The translations under genes and the position numbers were made by a program. Of a DNA stretch of 64,000 nt, positions 46,648 to 57,737 are shown in pieces (positions within the stretch are counted from its first letter, which is position 1; each line of letters begins with the position of its first letter). This DNA is from Marinobacter vulgaris (GTDB lineage Bacteria > Pseudomonadota > Gammaproteobacteria > Pseudomonadales > Oleiphilaceae): NCBI RefSeq assembly GCF_003344045.1, contig NZ_QFWX01000007.1, positions 39,216 through 103,215 on the forward strand, in the 5' to 3' direction. The notes under the pieces are model-generated. The model was given only the letters and a program-made list of their open reading frames with translations. It did not search any database and had not been told where the DNA came from.

Positions 46648-47286
46648 TCAGCCCTCCTTGGGGATTTTCCGGACCAGGGGCTGGATGTTCAGGTTGACCA
46701 GTTTGTCGATGGCGGCATTCATCTGGCTGCGGGAGCTGAACGGACCCACATTGACGCGATACCAGATACTGCCGCTGTCAAGATCAATGCGTTGGACTTT
46801 GGCCCGCAGGCCCTGGAACGCAATCTCGGCACGCTGCCTTTCAGCGTCCTGCTGTTGGCGGAAGGAGCCGGTTTGCACCAGATAATCGAACGTCTGCTGG
46901 CTCGCCGGCCCCGGGGTGTACTCCTCGACTTCCGGAGGAATCACTTCCGAATCAGGAAGCATGTCGTAGAAGCGGAAGCCGGGCTTTTCATCGCTGGCGG
47001 TGGTGTCTGGCACCTGTTTTTCTGTTGCTGGCGGTTGCGCCGGCGCTGTTTTCGATTCCTGCCGCTGATCCGGGGCTGGCAGTGAATTCAGATAGGCAAT
47101 AAAGCCAATAAAGCCACCGACGGCTGCCAGGGACAATATCCACCGCAGCGAAAGGCCGCCTTGCTGTGCTCTGGCTGCTGCCGGACGCTTTGACGGCTGT
47201 TTCTGCTTCCGTGCCGGCTTTGCGGGTTTTGTCGGCGTTGCCGACTTGCTGGCCGGTTTGGGTTTGCGGGCGTAATCTCGGGACAT
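46648..47286 (-). CDS. ftsN: SPOR-domain cell division protein (FtsN-like)
   Basis: A 212-residue single-pass inner-membrane protein. A basic cytosolic N-terminus (Lys/Pro/Ala-rich, residues 1-43) is followed by a TM segment (about 47-66, LRWILSLAAVGGFIGFIAYL), a periplasmic linker and a C-terminal SPOR domain (about 135-207) with YLVQTGSFRQQQDAERQRAEI and WYRVNVGPFSSRSQM, which binds denuded septal peptidoglycan. Order argS-ftsN-hslV-hslU is the same as in pseudomonads, supporting the FtsN assignment, although overall similarity to FtsN is confined to architecture. Confidence 0.85.
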   Translation of the reverse strand: MSRDYARKPKPASKSATPTKPAKPARKQKQPSKRPAAARAQQGGLSLRWILSLAAVGGFIGFIAYLNSLPAPDQRQESKTAPAQPPATEKQVPDTTASDEKPGFRFYDMLPDSEVIPPEVEEYTPGPASQQTFDYLVQTGSFRQQQDAERQRAEIAFQGLRAKVQRIDLDSGSIWYRVNVGPFSSRSQMNAAIDKLVNLNIQPLVRKIPKEG

Positions 47287-47346
47287 GCCGGATGGTTTCC
47301 TGTTGCTTGCCTGGGTGATCAGATCTGTGGCACGGAGCCGTAACTC

Positions 47347-49032
47347 TTACATTTCTTCCGGCGCACTGACGGCAAGCAGCGCAAGCCCATTGGCAATCAC
47401 CTGCCTGATGGCAAGGTACAGCGATACCCGGGCATCCCGCACGGCGGTATCCTCGATCAACACCTTGTGGGCGTTGTAGTAGGTGTGGAACTGCCCGGCA
47501 AGGTCCCGCAGATAATGGGTGAGGTGATGGGGTTCCCGCAGCCTGGCGGAGCTCTCGATCAGCTCGGGGTACTTGGCCAGCTGGTTCGCCAGATCCTTCT
47601 CTTCATCGAGAGTCAGCAGAGACAGGTCCCCCGCGCACTCATTCAATCCGCGATCAACGCCTTCCTCTTTCAGTTTCCTCAGCACGCTGCAGATCCGCGC
47701 GTGGGCATACTGGATGTAATAGACCGGGTTCTCATTGGTCTGGGAGCGGGCCAGGTCGATATCGAAGGTCAGCTGGGAGTCCACCCGCCGTGCCGCCAGG
47801 AAAAAGCGGGTGGCATCGCGGCCCACTTCGTCAATAAGATCACGGACGGTCACATAGCTGCCCGCACGCTTGGAGATTTTCACTTCCTGGCCGGAACGGG
47901 TCACCATAACCATCTGGTGCAGTACGTAGTCTGGCCAGCCCTGGGGAATGCCAGCCTTCAGTGCCTGCAGGCCTGCGCGAACCCGGGTAATGGTGGAATG
48001 ATGGTCTGCGCCCTGTTCGTTGATCACGGTGGTGAACCCGCGCTGCCACTTGTCCAGGTGGTAGGCCACATCGGGCAGGAAGTAGGTGTAGCCACCGTCT
48101 TTTTTGCGCATGACGCGATCTTTGTCGTCACCGAATTCGGTGGTTTTCAGCCACATGGCGCCTTCGTGTTCATAGGTATAGCCGTTTTCCTGCAGACGCT
48201 TGACCGTTTGCTCCACCTTGCCGTCCTCATACAGGGACGACTCCAGGAAATACACGTCGAATTCAACGCCAAAGGCTTTAAGGTCCAGATCCTGTTCGCG
48301 GCGCAGGTAGGCAACAGCGAATTCCCGGATGGCCTGCTGGTCTTCCGGGTCGGCCTTGCCGGTTACTTCCCGGTCGTCGGCGGTGACGGTTTCGCCGGCC
48401 ATATAGGCATTGGCGACATCTGTGATGTATGCGCCACGATAGCCGTCGGCGGGCCAGTTTTCGTCCTCCGGCGACAGTCCTTTTACCCGTGACTGAACCG
48501 ACAGCGCCAGATTGTTGATCTGGGCACCGGCGTCATTGTAGTAAAACTCACGGGTAACGTCGTAGCCATTGGCCTCCAGCAGGCGGCTCAGGCAGTCCCC
48601 GATAGCGGCGCCGCGACCGTGACCCACGTGCAGCGGCCCGGTGGGATTTGCGGACACAAACTCCACCTGAACCTTTTCGCCCTTGCCATTGCGGTTGCGG
48701 CCATACTGCCCGGCTTCATCAAGAATGGTGTTGACCACCTCAAATGCACTGGCCGTGCTCATGAAAAAGTTGATGAACCCCGGCCCTGCAATTTCTACCT
48801 TATGCACCGCAGCGCTGTCCGGAAGCCTTTCCACCAGAACCTCCGCCAGCTTTCGTGGCGGGCACCCGGCTGCCTTCGACGCTACCAGGGCAATGTTGCA
48901 GGCGTAGTCGCCGTGGGATTTGTCCTTGGTGTTGCCTACCTGTGGTGTAAAGGTCTGATCTGCCGGCAGTGTGCCTTCGGATTGCAGGGTTGCCAGCGCA
49001 GACTGGAGAAGCTCGGATACGGTCTCTTTCAT
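47347..49032 (-). CDS. argS: Arginyl-tRNA synthetase
   Basis: Class I aminoacyl-tRNA synthetase charging tRNA-Arg. The 561-residue product contains the HIGH-like motif [14 protein letters not shown] near 122-134, the KMSKS-equivalent region [25 protein letters not shown], and the C-terminal anticodon-binding ALPHA domain ([38 protein letters not shown]). The ATG at 49032 is chosen over a TTG at 49056 because it matches homologous starts. It is followed by ftsN after 60 nt. Confidence 0.96.
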   Translation of the reverse strand: MKETVSELLQSALATLQSEGTLPADQTFTPQVGNTKDKSHGDYACNIALVASKAAGCPPRKLAEVLVERLPDSAAVHKVEIAGPGFINFFMSTASAFEVVNTILDEAGQYGRNRNGKGEKVQVEFVSANPTGPLHVGHGRGAAIGDCLSRLLEANGYDVTREFYYNDAGAQINNLALSVQSRVKGLSPEDENWPADGYRGAYITDVANAYMAGETVTADDREVTGKADPEDQQAIREFAVAYLRREQDLDLKAFGVEFDVYFLESSLYEDGKVEQTVKRLQENGYTYEHEGAMWLKTTEFGDDKDRVMRKKDGGYTYFLPDVAYHLDKWQRGFTTVINEQGADHHSTITRVRAGLQALKAGIPQGWPDYVLHQMVMVTRSGQEVKISKRAGSYVTVRDLIDEVGRDATRFFLAARRVDSQLTFDIDLARSQTNENPVYYIQYAHARICSVLRKLKEEGVDRGLNECAGDLSLLTLDEEKDLANQLAKYPELIESSARLREPHHLTHYLRDLAGQFHTYYNAHKVLIEDTAVRDARVSLYLAIRQVIANGLALLAVSAPEEM

Positions 49033-49161
49033 GCTGTCGGATGACTCGGTTTGCAAGAGAATTGGAGTTCGGCGGCAAGCAGCGTGCCGTAGAATCGAAG
49101 GGCGCTATTATCGCGGAAAGTGTGCCTGCAAGCAAAAGCCGCGAGTCCGACGGTAATGGAA

Positions 49162-51342
49162 TTACCCGGTCTCCTGCGGATCCACGTCAATCATCCATTT
49201 CAGTCCCGTCGGCTGCTTGCTCTGGTCCAGCGTCTCGCATACCCGGGCAAGCTGGCGGTTCAGGTGTCTGCGGTTGTTGCAGAGCAGGACCAGTTGTGCC
49301 CGGTGTCTGTCAGCCCGGCGAGCGATCAGTGCGGGCAGGGGGCCCCAGATTTCAATCTTGTTGGAGAGAGCCTGCGGTTTGATGGTGTCCAGCAGCTTCA
49401 GGCTCTTCTCCATGGTTTCCGCCTCTGCCCTGAAAATGGCCATCGCGCGGAAGGGTGGCAATTGCCCGGCTTTCCGCTCGGCAAGCATCTGGTCAGCGAC
49501 CGGGAGGTAGGATCCCTCTGCCAGAGACCTGAGCAGAGGGTGGTCGCTGTGACAGGTCTGTATCAGCACTTCACCGGGTTTTTCACCCCGTCCCGCTCGT
49601 CCACTGACCTGAAGCAAGGTCTGAATCAGCTGTTCTGGGGCGCGAAAATCCACGCTGAACAGCCCCCCGTCGGCGTTGACTGCGACCACCAGGGTGACAT
49701 TGGGAAAGTCATGACCCTTGGCCAGCATTTGCGTGCCCACCAGAATGCAGGGGCGGCCGCTGTTCACCTTTTCAAGAATGCCCTGGATGCTGCCTTTGCG
49801 CTGGGTACTGTCACGGTCGACACGCACCACAGGCGTGTCAGGGAACTGTGTCGTCAGGATGTCTTCCGTGCGCTCGGTGCCCTGGCCTACGGGCTTGAAG
49901 GCATCGCTGTTGCACTTTGGGCAATGTTCCGTGGCGGCGGTCTGGAAGTCACAGTGGTGGCAGCGCATGGCGCGATCGCGACGATGGTAGGTAAGCCGGG
50001 TGTCGCAGCGGGGGCACTCGACCATGTGGCCGCAGTCAAAACACATCATCACCGGTGCAAACCCCCTGCGGTTCACGAACACCAGCGCCTGCTGGCCGGC
50101 CTGCAGGCACTTTTCGATCGCCTGTAGGGCGGGGCGGGACAGTCCGCCTTCCAGCGGCCGGCTGCGGATATCCAGCAGTTTGATATGAGGTGGTTTGGCG
50201 TTGCCTGCCCGCTCTTCCAGCCTGATCAGGGAATATTTGCCGCTAAGGGCATTGTGATAGGACTCCATGGAGGGCGTGGCAGAACCAAGAATGACCGGGC
50301 AGTTGTTGAGATGGGCGCGATAGACCGCAGTGTCCCGTCCTGAATAGCGGAAGCCTTCTCCCTGCTTGTAGGAGCTGTCATGTTCTTCGTCCACAATGAT
50401 CGTTTTGAGGCCGGTAAAGGGCAGTAATACCGCCGAACGTGTGCCGATCAGTATGACCGGCTCGCCATTGCGGATTTTCAGCCAGGTAGAGAGCCGCTCA
50501 CCATCGTTCAGTGCTGAATGCCACACGGCAATGCGTGAACCGAAGTAATGCTGGAAGCGGGCAACGGTCTGGGGGGTCAGGTTTATTTCCGGCACAAGGA
50601 CCAGGGCCTGATCCCCGTCGCCCAGGTAATGCTTCAGGTAATAAAGGTACAGTTCGGTTTTGCCGCTGCCGGTAATGCCAAACAGCAGGGAGGCCGCAAA
50701 ACCATCTGCCGGCAGCGGGAGTTGGTCTGCTGCATCACGCTGTGCCGGAGAGAGCTCGGGGATGCGGTTGCGGACATCTTCAGGAACACCGGCTGGGTCC
50801 GGTGGCGGTGCCTCGCAGATCAGCTCCTTGCCAAGAAGGCTTTTCACCTGCGACTGGGTAAAGCCGGCCCGAACGATCTGTTTGCCGCTGACGCTTCCGG
50901 GCTGTCGTTGCAGCCAGGCCAGGAGCTCTCTCTGGCGTGTCGCGTTGCCGGCGAGTACTGCAGGATCGCCGCAGGCCTGCCAGTAGGCTTCTTTTCGTTC
51001 CAGCGCCGCTCTTCCGCGGCGAAGGGCCGGAGGCAGCGCTGTAAACAGGCACTCGCCGAGAGGGTGTTGATAGTAATCTGCCGCCCAGCTCAGCAGCTGG
51101 AAGGTTTCCGCTGGCAATGCCGGCCAATGTTCACAGGCCGCCTTGACGGGTTTGAGGATGATGCCCTCCGGAGGGGGAGCGTCTGTGTCGGCGACAAGTC
51201 CGGTGGCAGATTGCGGTCCGAATGGCACCGTCACGCGCTGGCCCTTTTGCAGTGTGATGTGGTCCGGTACCAGGTAATCAAACAGCCGCCGGATAGGGCG
51301 GTTCAGTGCTATGCGCGCGGTTCGGGGCACATGCTGCTCCAT
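49162..51342 (-). CDS. priA: Primosomal replication restart helicase PriA
   Basis: 3'-5' superfamily 2 helicase that restarts stalled forks. The 726-residue product has an N-terminal DNA-binding domain (ARIALNRPIRRLFDYLVP), Walker A (LLFGITGSGKTELYL), DEEH box (IIVDEEHDSSYKQ), helicase motifs LGSATPSMES and QMLAKGHDFPNVTLV, and a zinc-binding insert with paired cysteines (CFDCGHMVECPRCDTRL, CHHCDFQ, CPKCNSD). The ATG at 51342 is used; upstream GTG codons are possible but there is no ribosome site at any of these. It diverges from rpmE. Confidence 0.95.
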   Translation of the reverse strand: MEQHVPRTARIALNRPIRRLFDYLVPDHITLQKGQRVTVPFGPQSATGLVADTDAPPPEGIILKPVKAACEHWPALPAETFQLLSWAADYYQHPLGECLFTALPPALRRGRAALERKEAYWQACGDPAVLAGNATRQRELLAWLQRQPGSVSGKQIVRAGFTQSQVKSLLGKELICEAPPPDPAGVPEDVRNRIPELSPAQRDAADQLPLPADGFAASLLFGITGSGKTELYLYYLKHYLGDGDQALVLVPEINLTPQTVARFQHYFGSRIAVWHSALNDGERLSTWLKIRNGEPVILIGTRSAVLLPFTGLKTIIVDEEHDSSYKQGEGFRYSGRDTAVYRAHLNNCPVILGSATPSMESYHNALSGKYSLIRLEERAGNAKPPHIKLLDIRSRPLEGGLSRPALQAIEKCLQAGQQALVFVNRRGFAPVMMCFDCGHMVECPRCDTRLTYHRRDRAMRCHHCDFQTAATEHCPKCNSDAFKPVGQGTERTEDILTTQFPDTPVVRVDRDSTQRKGSIQGILEKVNSGRPCILVGTQMLAKGHDFPNVTLVVAVNADGGLFSVDFRAPEQLIQTLLQVSGRAGRGEKPGEVLIQTCHSDHPLLRSLAEGSYLPVADQMLAERKAGQLPPFRAMAIFRAEAETMEKSLKLLDTIKPQALSNKIEIWGPLPALIARRADRHRAQLVLLCNNRRHLNRQLARVCETLDQSKQPTGLKWMIDVDPQETG

Positions 51343-51436
51343 GGGGATGAGGGTGTTACGGTATCTGCCTATCCGGCTTAATGCCTGTGCGTCGCCCAGC
51401 CGCGTCCCAGGACGGAATGATAAGGCGGTTCGGGGC

Positions 51437-51465
51437 TTGCCTGATACCACAATTGCAAGTAAGAT
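51437..51465 (+). promoter_or_regulatory. Possible promoter of rpmE
   Basis: TTGCCT (51437-51442), a 17-bp spacer and TAAGAT (51460-51465) match sigma70 elements at 4/6 each. The leader of about 120 nt contains a small hairpin (GGGCA/TGCCC, 51485-51500). Confidence 0.4.
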
Positions 51466-51595
51466 TCGCGGTCTGTTTCCGGCAGGGCATGATTGTGCCC
51501 CGTCTTGTCAATTGATTCAAACATGCGGTGCCCGACACCTGGAGCGTTTACAGTTCCCGTGATCTGGTAGCGGCATGACCCGACCGAGGTTCGCC

Positions 51596-51817
51596 ATGAG
51601 AGAAGGTATTCACCCCAAGTACGAAGAAATCAACGTTACCTGTTCATGCGGTAACGAATTCAAAACACGCTCGACCTATACCCATGATCTGCAGCTCGAT
51701 GTGTGTTCCCAGTGTCATCCGTTTTACACTGGCAAGCAGAAAGTCATGGATACCGGTGGCCGTATCGATCGCTTCCAGAAGCGTTTCGGTGGTCGTATCG
51801 GCGGCAAGAAAAGCTGA
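51596..51817 (+). CDS. rpmE: Ribosomal protein L31 (zinc-binding form)
   Basis: A 73-residue ribosomal protein of the large subunit. It starts [19 protein letters not shown] and contains [16 protein letters not shown], giving the cysteines that bind zinc in the C+ form of L31 (CSCG ... CSQCH), ending [15 protein letters not shown]. The ATG at 51596 follows GAGG by about 8 nt; seven residues upstream in the open frame are not conserved. Confidence 0.96.
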   Translation: MREGIHPKYEEINVTCSCGNEFKTRSTYTHDLQLDVCSQCHPFYTGKQKVMDTGGRIDRFQKRFGGRIGGKKS

Positions 51818-51833
51818 TCTACACACCGGCTTC

Positions 51834-51863
51834 AAAAAAAGCGTCCTTCGAGGCGCTTTTTTT
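51834..51863 (+). terminator. Rho-independent terminator of rpmE
   Basis: AAAAAAAGCG and CGCTTTTTTT pair around a CC/GG inner helix with a TTCGA loop, followed by a T run. It lies 16 nt past the rpmE stop. Confidence 0.85.
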
Positions 51864-51890
51864 GTGTCCGGAGATTGTCCTGGTGAACCC

Positions 51891-51919
51891 CCTTTTTTGC
51901 ACGTGTGTACGCAAAAAGG
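51891..51919. repeat. Inverted repeat in the maeB leader region
   Basis: CCTTTTTTGC and GCAAAAAGG face each other across a 10-bp gap (ACGTGTGTAC). The arms match except for one extra T in the left arm. It lies 35-63 bp upstream of the predicted maeB -35 and could be an operator. Confidence 0.45.
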
Positions 51920-51953
51920 CTTATTGACTGATCGAGAAATGACCGGCCGGGCC

Positions 51954-51982
51954 TTGTCTGATACTGACCTTCGCGCCATAAT
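51954..51982 (+). promoter_or_regulatory. Promoter of maeB
   Basis: TTGTCT (51954-51959), a 17-bp spacer and CATAAT (51977-51982) match sigma70 elements (4/6 and 5/6). The start site would be near 51989, 61 nt before the ATG. Confidence 0.5.
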
Positions 51983-52049
51983 GTCGCGCTCCGCTGGGCA
52001 AGGCCCGGTGGCTTTTACCTCTTACAACGTGACAAACGGAACAGTGGCA

Positions 52050-53315
52050 ATGTCTCAAGATCTGAAAGAAGCAGCCCTTGAATATCACGCCAAGCCGCGG
52101 CCTGGTAAGCTGAGTGTTGAAATCACCAAGCCCACCAAAACCTCCCGCGACCTTTCTCTGGCGTACAGCCCCGGGGTTGCCGAGCCGGTCCGCGAGATCG
52201 CGAAGGACCCCGAAAATGCCTACAAATACACCGGCAAGGGTAACCTGGTAGCCGTTATTTCTGACGGTTCCGCTATTCTTGGCCTGGGTAATCTCGGTCC
52301 TCTGGCGAGCAAACCGGTCATGGAAGGCAAAGGCGTACTGTTCAAGCGCTTTGCCGGAATTGATGTGTTTGATATCGAGGTCAATTCCGAAAGCCCGCAG
52401 GCGTTTATCGAAACGGTTGAGCGGATTGCCGATACCTTCGGTGGCATCAACCTCGAGGACATCAAGGCGCCTGAGTGTTTTGAAATCGAACGTGCCCTGA
52501 TCGAGAGCTGCAGCGTACCCATCTTCCACGATGACCAGCACGGCACCGCCATTGTAACGGCAGCCGGCATGATCAATGCTCTTGAGCTTCAGGGCAAGAA
52601 GATCGAGGAAGCGAAGGTTGTATGCCTGGGCGCCGGTGCCGCGGCGATTGCCTGCATGAAGCTGCTGATCAGCTGTGGGGTTCGCTCAGAGAACATTTTC
52701 ATGCTCGATCGCAAGGGCGTAATCCACTCTGGGCGTGATGACCTGAACCAGTACAAGGCCATGTTTGCCAATGACACCGACAAGCGCACGCTTGACGATG
52801 CGATGGACGGCGCGGATGTGTTCCTGGGTCTCTCTGGTCCGGATCTGGTGACAGTTGATCAGCTCAAGCTGATGGCGCCGAACCCGATCGTGTTCGCCTG
52901 TTCCAACCCGGATCCGGAGATCTCCCCCGAGTTGGCCCTGGCTGCCCGTGATGACCTGATTATGGCAACTGGTCGCTCCGATTACCCCAACCAGGTAAAC
53001 AACGTTCTGGGCTTCCCGTTTATCTTCCGGGGTGCATTGGACGTACGGGCAACGGCGATCAACGAAGAAATGAAAGTGGCGGCGGTTCACGCGATTCGCG
53101 AACTGGCCAAAGAGCCGGTTCCGCAGGAAATCTGTGAAGCCTATGACGTTGCAAGCTTCGAGTTTGGCCGCGAATACATCATTCCCAAGCCGATGGATGT
53201 GCGGCTGCTGGAAGTTGTTCCAGCCGCGGTTGCGCGAGCTGCCGTTGATTCGGGTGTTGCGCGCAACGGCTACCCGGCGCATTACCCGCTTAAGTCCATG
53301 GACGATATCATCTGA
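52050..53315 (+). CDS. maeB: Malic enzyme, short form (NADP-type MaeB-like)
   Basis: Oxidative decarboxylation of malate to pyruvate, giving NADPH. The 421-residue product covers only the malic domain; the C-terminal phosphotransacetylase-like domain of E. coli MaeB is absent. Features are SPGVAEPVREIA, AVISDGSAILGLGNLG, FHDDQHGTAIVTAAG (metal-binding Asp), CLGAGAAAIACMKLL (Rossmann) and the late segment SNPDPEISPE. The start MSQDLKEAALEYH is chosen; the frame is open to 51684, antisense of nothing, but that stretch overlaps rpmE and was rejected. Confidence 0.95.
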   Translation: MSQDLKEAALEYHAKPRPGKLSVEITKPTKTSRDLSLAYSPGVAEPVREIAKDPENAYKYTGKGNLVAVISDGSAILGLGNLGPLASKPVMEGKGVLFKRFAGIDVFDIEVNSESPQAFIETVERIADTFGGINLEDIKAPECFEIERALIESCSVPIFHDDQHGTAIVTAAGMINALELQGKKIEEAKVVCLGAGAAAIACMKLLISCGVRSENIFMLDRKGVIHSGRDDLNQYKAMFANDTDKRTLDDAMDGADVFLGLSGPDLVTVDQLKLMAPNPIVFACSNPDPEISPELALAARDDLIMATGRSDYPNQVNNVLGFPFIFRGALDVRATAINEEMKVAAVHAIRELAKEPVPQEICEAYDVASFEFGREYIIPKPMDVRLLEVVPAAVARAAVDSGVARNGYPAHYPLKSMDDII

Positions 53316-53340
53316 TATAACGACTCCAGGCTTCAGGCAC

Positions 53341-53376
53341 AAAAAAACCGGCGGTGTGAAACCCGCCGGTTTTTTT
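53341..53376. terminator. Bidirectional terminator between maeB and mrcA
   Basis: A 14-bp stem (AAAAAAACCGGCGG with its complement at 53363-53376) around an 8-nt loop, with A and T runs at both ends, lies between the converging genes. Confidence 0.92.
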
Positions 53377-53404
53377 GTGGTCCCGAGAAGGGCCTGCAGG
53401 GCGG

Positions 53405-55897
53405 TCAGAAGATCTGTCTGGAGAGACCTCCGTCTTCGCTGTTTTCACTGCCGCCACCTGACTCATCCTGGGGGGGGAGTAGTGGTGGGGCATCCTCTTC
53501 TTTGAACAGTTCGAACATTGCACCTTCCTGCCCGGGACGCGCGCGCTTACCGGTTTCCGGGTCGATGCGGATGTTCACGATGCCATTGGGCCTTGCCATC
53601 AACGAGGAAGGCTGGCCCTCGAGGGCGACCTCCATGTAATCAAGCCAGGCCGGCAGCGCTGTGCTCGCGCCGAACTCGCGGCGCCCAAGCGGCTGTGGTT
53701 GATCAAAACCGACCCACACCGTCGTGGCTATATCGTGGTTGAAGCCGCCAAACCAGGTGTCTCGCTGCTCGTTGGTGGTGCCGGTCTTGCCACTGATGTC
53801 ATCCCTTCCCAGCGCCAGGGCCCGTCTGCCCGTGCCCAGTCTGATAACGTCCCGCATCATGGAGTGGAGGATATACACCGAGCGCTCGTCCGCGAGTCTT
53901 CTGGCGACGCGGGCATTGCGATCTTCTTCGTTGATTTCCTCTTGCACCCGCTCGCAGTTGCTATCGCAAAGAATGACCTCAGGCGCCTCGAACACCTTCT
54001 TGTCATTGACATCGGTGATGCTGCTGACGAGATAGGGGTCAACGTCATAACCGCCGTTGGCGATGACCGCAAACCCCCGAGCCAGATCCATGGGGGTCAG
54101 CAAGCCACTTCCCAGTGACAGGGACAGGTCTTTCTGCATGTCTTCCGTGGGAATCTGCAGTTGATCCAGGTAATCAATGGTGTTCTGTACCCCCAGATCC
54201 CTCAGCAGGCGGACGGAAACCAGGTTTCTGGACCGATACAGGGCTTCCCGCAGGCGGGTGGGGCCGTAAAACTGTCCGGAGGAGTTTTGCGGGCGCCAAG
54301 TGGTCTCCAGCTCGGAGTCGTCAAACACAATCGGTGCGTCGTTATAGATTGTTGCCGGCGTCATTCCCTGTTCAAGCGCGCTCAGATAGAGAAACGGCTT
54401 GAAGGTTGAGCCGGGCTGTCTTTTGGCCTGGGTCGCCCGGTTGTACTTGTTCTGGCTGAAACTGTAGCCGCCGGCAAGAGCCTCAATGGCCCCGGTTTTG
54501 GCGTCAAGTGATATCAGTGCACCCTGAACTCGGGGAACCTGTGACAGGGCCACTCGCCTGACGTCCGGGATCTCAGCGACGCGCCGTTCCCCTTCGTTTT
54601 CCGAATCCTCTGTGTTCTCTCCGGTCTGCTGCTCAGGGGTCATGATGACCATGGGTTTGACGTAAACGATATCGCCCGGTGCGACGACATCGGAAGGCTT
54701 TTCCGGTTCAGGGCCGGTCAGGTTTTCGGTCTTGTAGCGCTTGGCCCAGGTCATGGTGCTGAAGGCCATGACTGACTCACCGAGCCCGCGGGCATGAAGA
54801 TCGACTTCGCCGTCTTGGTCCCTTACGTTGGTTACAACCGCAGGAACAAGCTCTGCCACCTGAGGGTAATTGGCCATCAGGTTATCGAGGTTGTCCGGGG
54901 CCAGCTCGTCTTCACCAACCTGGCCGATGGGGCCGCGGAAGCCATGGCGCCGATCGTACTCTTCAAGGCCTTTCCGTAACGCCACGGTAGCTTCGCGCTG
55001 CTTTTCACTGTCCACGGTCAGCTGCACGGAATAGCCATCGGTATAGGCCGCATCTCCGAATCGTCGTACCATGTCTGCGCGCGCCATTTCCGCCACGTAG
55101 TCGGCGTCTACCTCTGTGGAAGCGGCGTTGAAGCTTGCTGTCAGCGGCGCTGCCGATGCCAGCTCGTAGGCGTCAGGCGTTATGTATCCCAAATCCCGCA
55201 TGCGGCCCAGTATCCAGTTCCTGCGAATTTTTGCGCGAGCAGGGTCGGCAAGGGGGTTGTAGGCGGAGGGAGCCTTTGGCAGGCCGGCCAGCATGGCCAT
55301 CTGGGCCAGAGAGAGTTCAGCTACTGACTTGTCGTAATACACCTGGGCGGCGGCGGCAATGCCGTAGGCGCGATTGCCGAGGTAAATCTTGTTGAGGTAA
55401 AGCTCAAGAATGCGATCTTTATCCAGTTCACGCTCGATCTGAAGAGCCAGAAGTATTTCGTTGAACTTGCGGATAAAGGTCCGGTCGCGTGACAAAAAGT
55501 AATTTTTTGCAACCTGCATTGTGATGGTGCTGCCCCCCGACTGGATCTCTCCGGTGGAGACCAGTTCGATGGCAGCCCGCATCAGGCCTTTGAAGTCGAC
55601 CCCGAAGTGTTCGTAAAAACGGGCATCTTCAGCCGCCAGGAAGGCATGTAACTGGATTGTAGGGATCTGTTCGATTGTGACCGGTGCCCTTCTCTTTTCA
55701 CCGAATTCTGCTATTAATCTGTCGTCTGCGCTGTACACCCGCAGAGGGGTCTGCAGCTTGATGTCCAGGAGCTGGTCAACAGGAGGTAGCCCCGGACGAA
55801 GATACAGATAAAATCCTGATGCCACGATTGTGGCGAGACTGAATCCAGTGAGAAAGAGCCATGCAAACAGGCGAGATGTACGCAGTAGATGAGACAT
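53405..55897 (-). CDS. mrcA: Penicillin-binding protein 1A
   Basis: Bifunctional peptidoglycan synthase of the inner membrane. The 830-residue product has an N-terminal TM anchor (about 10-33), a glycosyltransferase domain with EDARFYEHFGVD, GGSTITMQVAKNYFLSRDRTFIRKF and LDKDRILELYLNKIYLGNRAYGI, and a transpeptidase domain with PGSTFKPF (SxxK), YRSRNLVSVRLL (SxN) and SGKTGTTN. An acidic inserted stretch between them (around ENTEDSENEGE) is typical of PBP1A. It diverges from pilM, the order also found in pseudomonads. The ATG has no strong ribosome site. Confidence 0.97.
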   Translation of the reverse strand: MSHLLRTSRLFAWLFLTGFSLATIVASGFYLYLRPGLPPVDQLLDIKLQTPLRVYSADDRLIAEFGEKRRAPVTIEQIPTIQLHAFLAAEDARFYEHFGVDFKGLMRAAIELVSTGEIQSGGSTITMQVAKNYFLSRDRTFIRKFNEILLALQIERELDKDRILELYLNKIYLGNRAYGIAAAAQVYYDKSVAELSLAQMAMLAGLPKAPSAYNPLADPARAKIRRNWILGRMRDLGYITPDAYELASAAPLTASFNAASTEVDADYVAEMARADMVRRFGDAAYTDGYSVQLTVDSEKQREATVALRKGLEEYDRRHGFRGPIGQVGEDELAPDNLDNLMANYPQVAELVPAVVTNVRDQDGEVDLHARGLGESVMAFSTMTWAKRYKTENLTGPEPEKPSDVVAPGDIVYVKPMVIMTPEQQTGENTEDSENEGERRVAEIPDVRRVALSQVPRVQGALISLDAKTGAIEALAGGYSFSQNKYNRATQAKRQPGSTFKPFLYLSALEQGMTPATIYNDAPIVFDDSELETTWRPQNSSGQFYGPTRLREALYRSRNLVSVRLLRDLGVQNTIDYLDQLQIPTEDMQKDLSLSLGSGLLTPMDLARGFAVIANGGYDVDPYLVSSITDVNDKKVFEAPEVILCDSNCERVQEEINEEDRNARVARRLADERSVYILHSMMRDVIRLGTGRRALALGRDDISGKTGTTNEQRDTWFGGFNHDIATTVWVGFDQPQPLGRREFGASTALPAWLDYMEVALEGQPSSLMARPNGIVNIRIDPETGKRARPGQEGAMFELFKEEDAPPLLPPQDESGGGSENSEDGGLSRQIF

Positions 55898-56053
55898 TTT
55901 TTTCTGACAACAGTTGGATATAGGTCTATCATTTGAGAAATTGCTTTAGGAAGGGCGAGCCACTTCCCGGGTACAATGTCCCAATTAAAGAAGAAAACGC
56001 ATTGTAGACGGAAAACTGAAGAAATTCTCTTAAATAAAAAACACATATGAAAG

Positions 56054-56069
56054 AACTCCGTCAGGAGTT
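56054..56069 (+). other. Small stem-loop in the pilM leader
   Basis: AACTCC and GGAGTT pair around GTCA, about 40 nt before the pilM GTG. The rest of the 212-bp mrcA-pilM gap holds a possible -10 (TACAAT, 55972-55977) without a fitting -35; no other feature was found. Confidence 0.35.
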
Positions 56070-56100
56070 TTCATAACCCGGTGCATGTAACCAGGTATAG

Positions 56101-57173
<1,073 letters not shown>

Positions 57174-57174
<1 letters not shown>

Positions 57175-57737
57175 TGGCAAAGATCAACCTCAGGCCCTGG
57201 CGCGAAGAACTCCGCGCAGAGAAACAGAAACAGTTCGTGGTCATGATTCTGGGTGCGGCGATCATTGCTGGCGGCCTGGCTTTTCTCTGGAAGACGGATA
57301 TGGACAACCGTATCGCCTACCAGGAGTCCAGGAACGCCTACATCGAGACCGCAACCAGGCAGCTCGACAAGCAGATCAAGGAAATCGAGAACCTCAAGCG
57401 CAAGCGTGACGAGCTGCTTTCCCGTATGCAGGTGATTCAGGACCTGCAAGGCAAGCGCCCGGTCATTGTGCGGGTGTTCGATGAGCTGGTTCGCACACTT
57501 CCCGACGGTCTGTACTACACCAATCTCAAGAAAAACGCAGAGCGCGTGGACATTGTCGGCATGTCGGAGTCGAACAGCCGCATATCGTCGCTGATGAGGC
57601 GCTTTGAGGATTCCGACTGGTTTACCGATCCCAATCTCTCGAACGTCGCTTCGGCCGACAACGCGCGTGCCGGTTACAGCCAGTTCAACCTGTCGGTTCA
57701 ACAACAAACACCAGAGCCCGAAGGGGAGGATAAGTAA
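57174..57737 (+). CDS. pilN: Type IV pilus inner-membrane protein PilN
   Basis: A 187-residue bitopic protein. The short cytosolic N-terminus INLRPWREELRAEKQKQ carries the INLLPWR-like motif that binds PilM. TM is about 22-40 (VVMILGAAIIAGGLAFLW), then a coiled-coil and a periplasmic ferredoxin-like domain that pairs with PilO. Its ATG overlaps pilM by one base and its stop overlaps the pilO ATG by one base, so the genes are translationally coupled. Confidence 0.95.

Noticed and set aside
51684..52049. Upstream extension of the maeB open frame
   Set aside because: It overlaps rpmE and its terminator; the malic enzyme homology begins at 52050 with a promoter just upstream.
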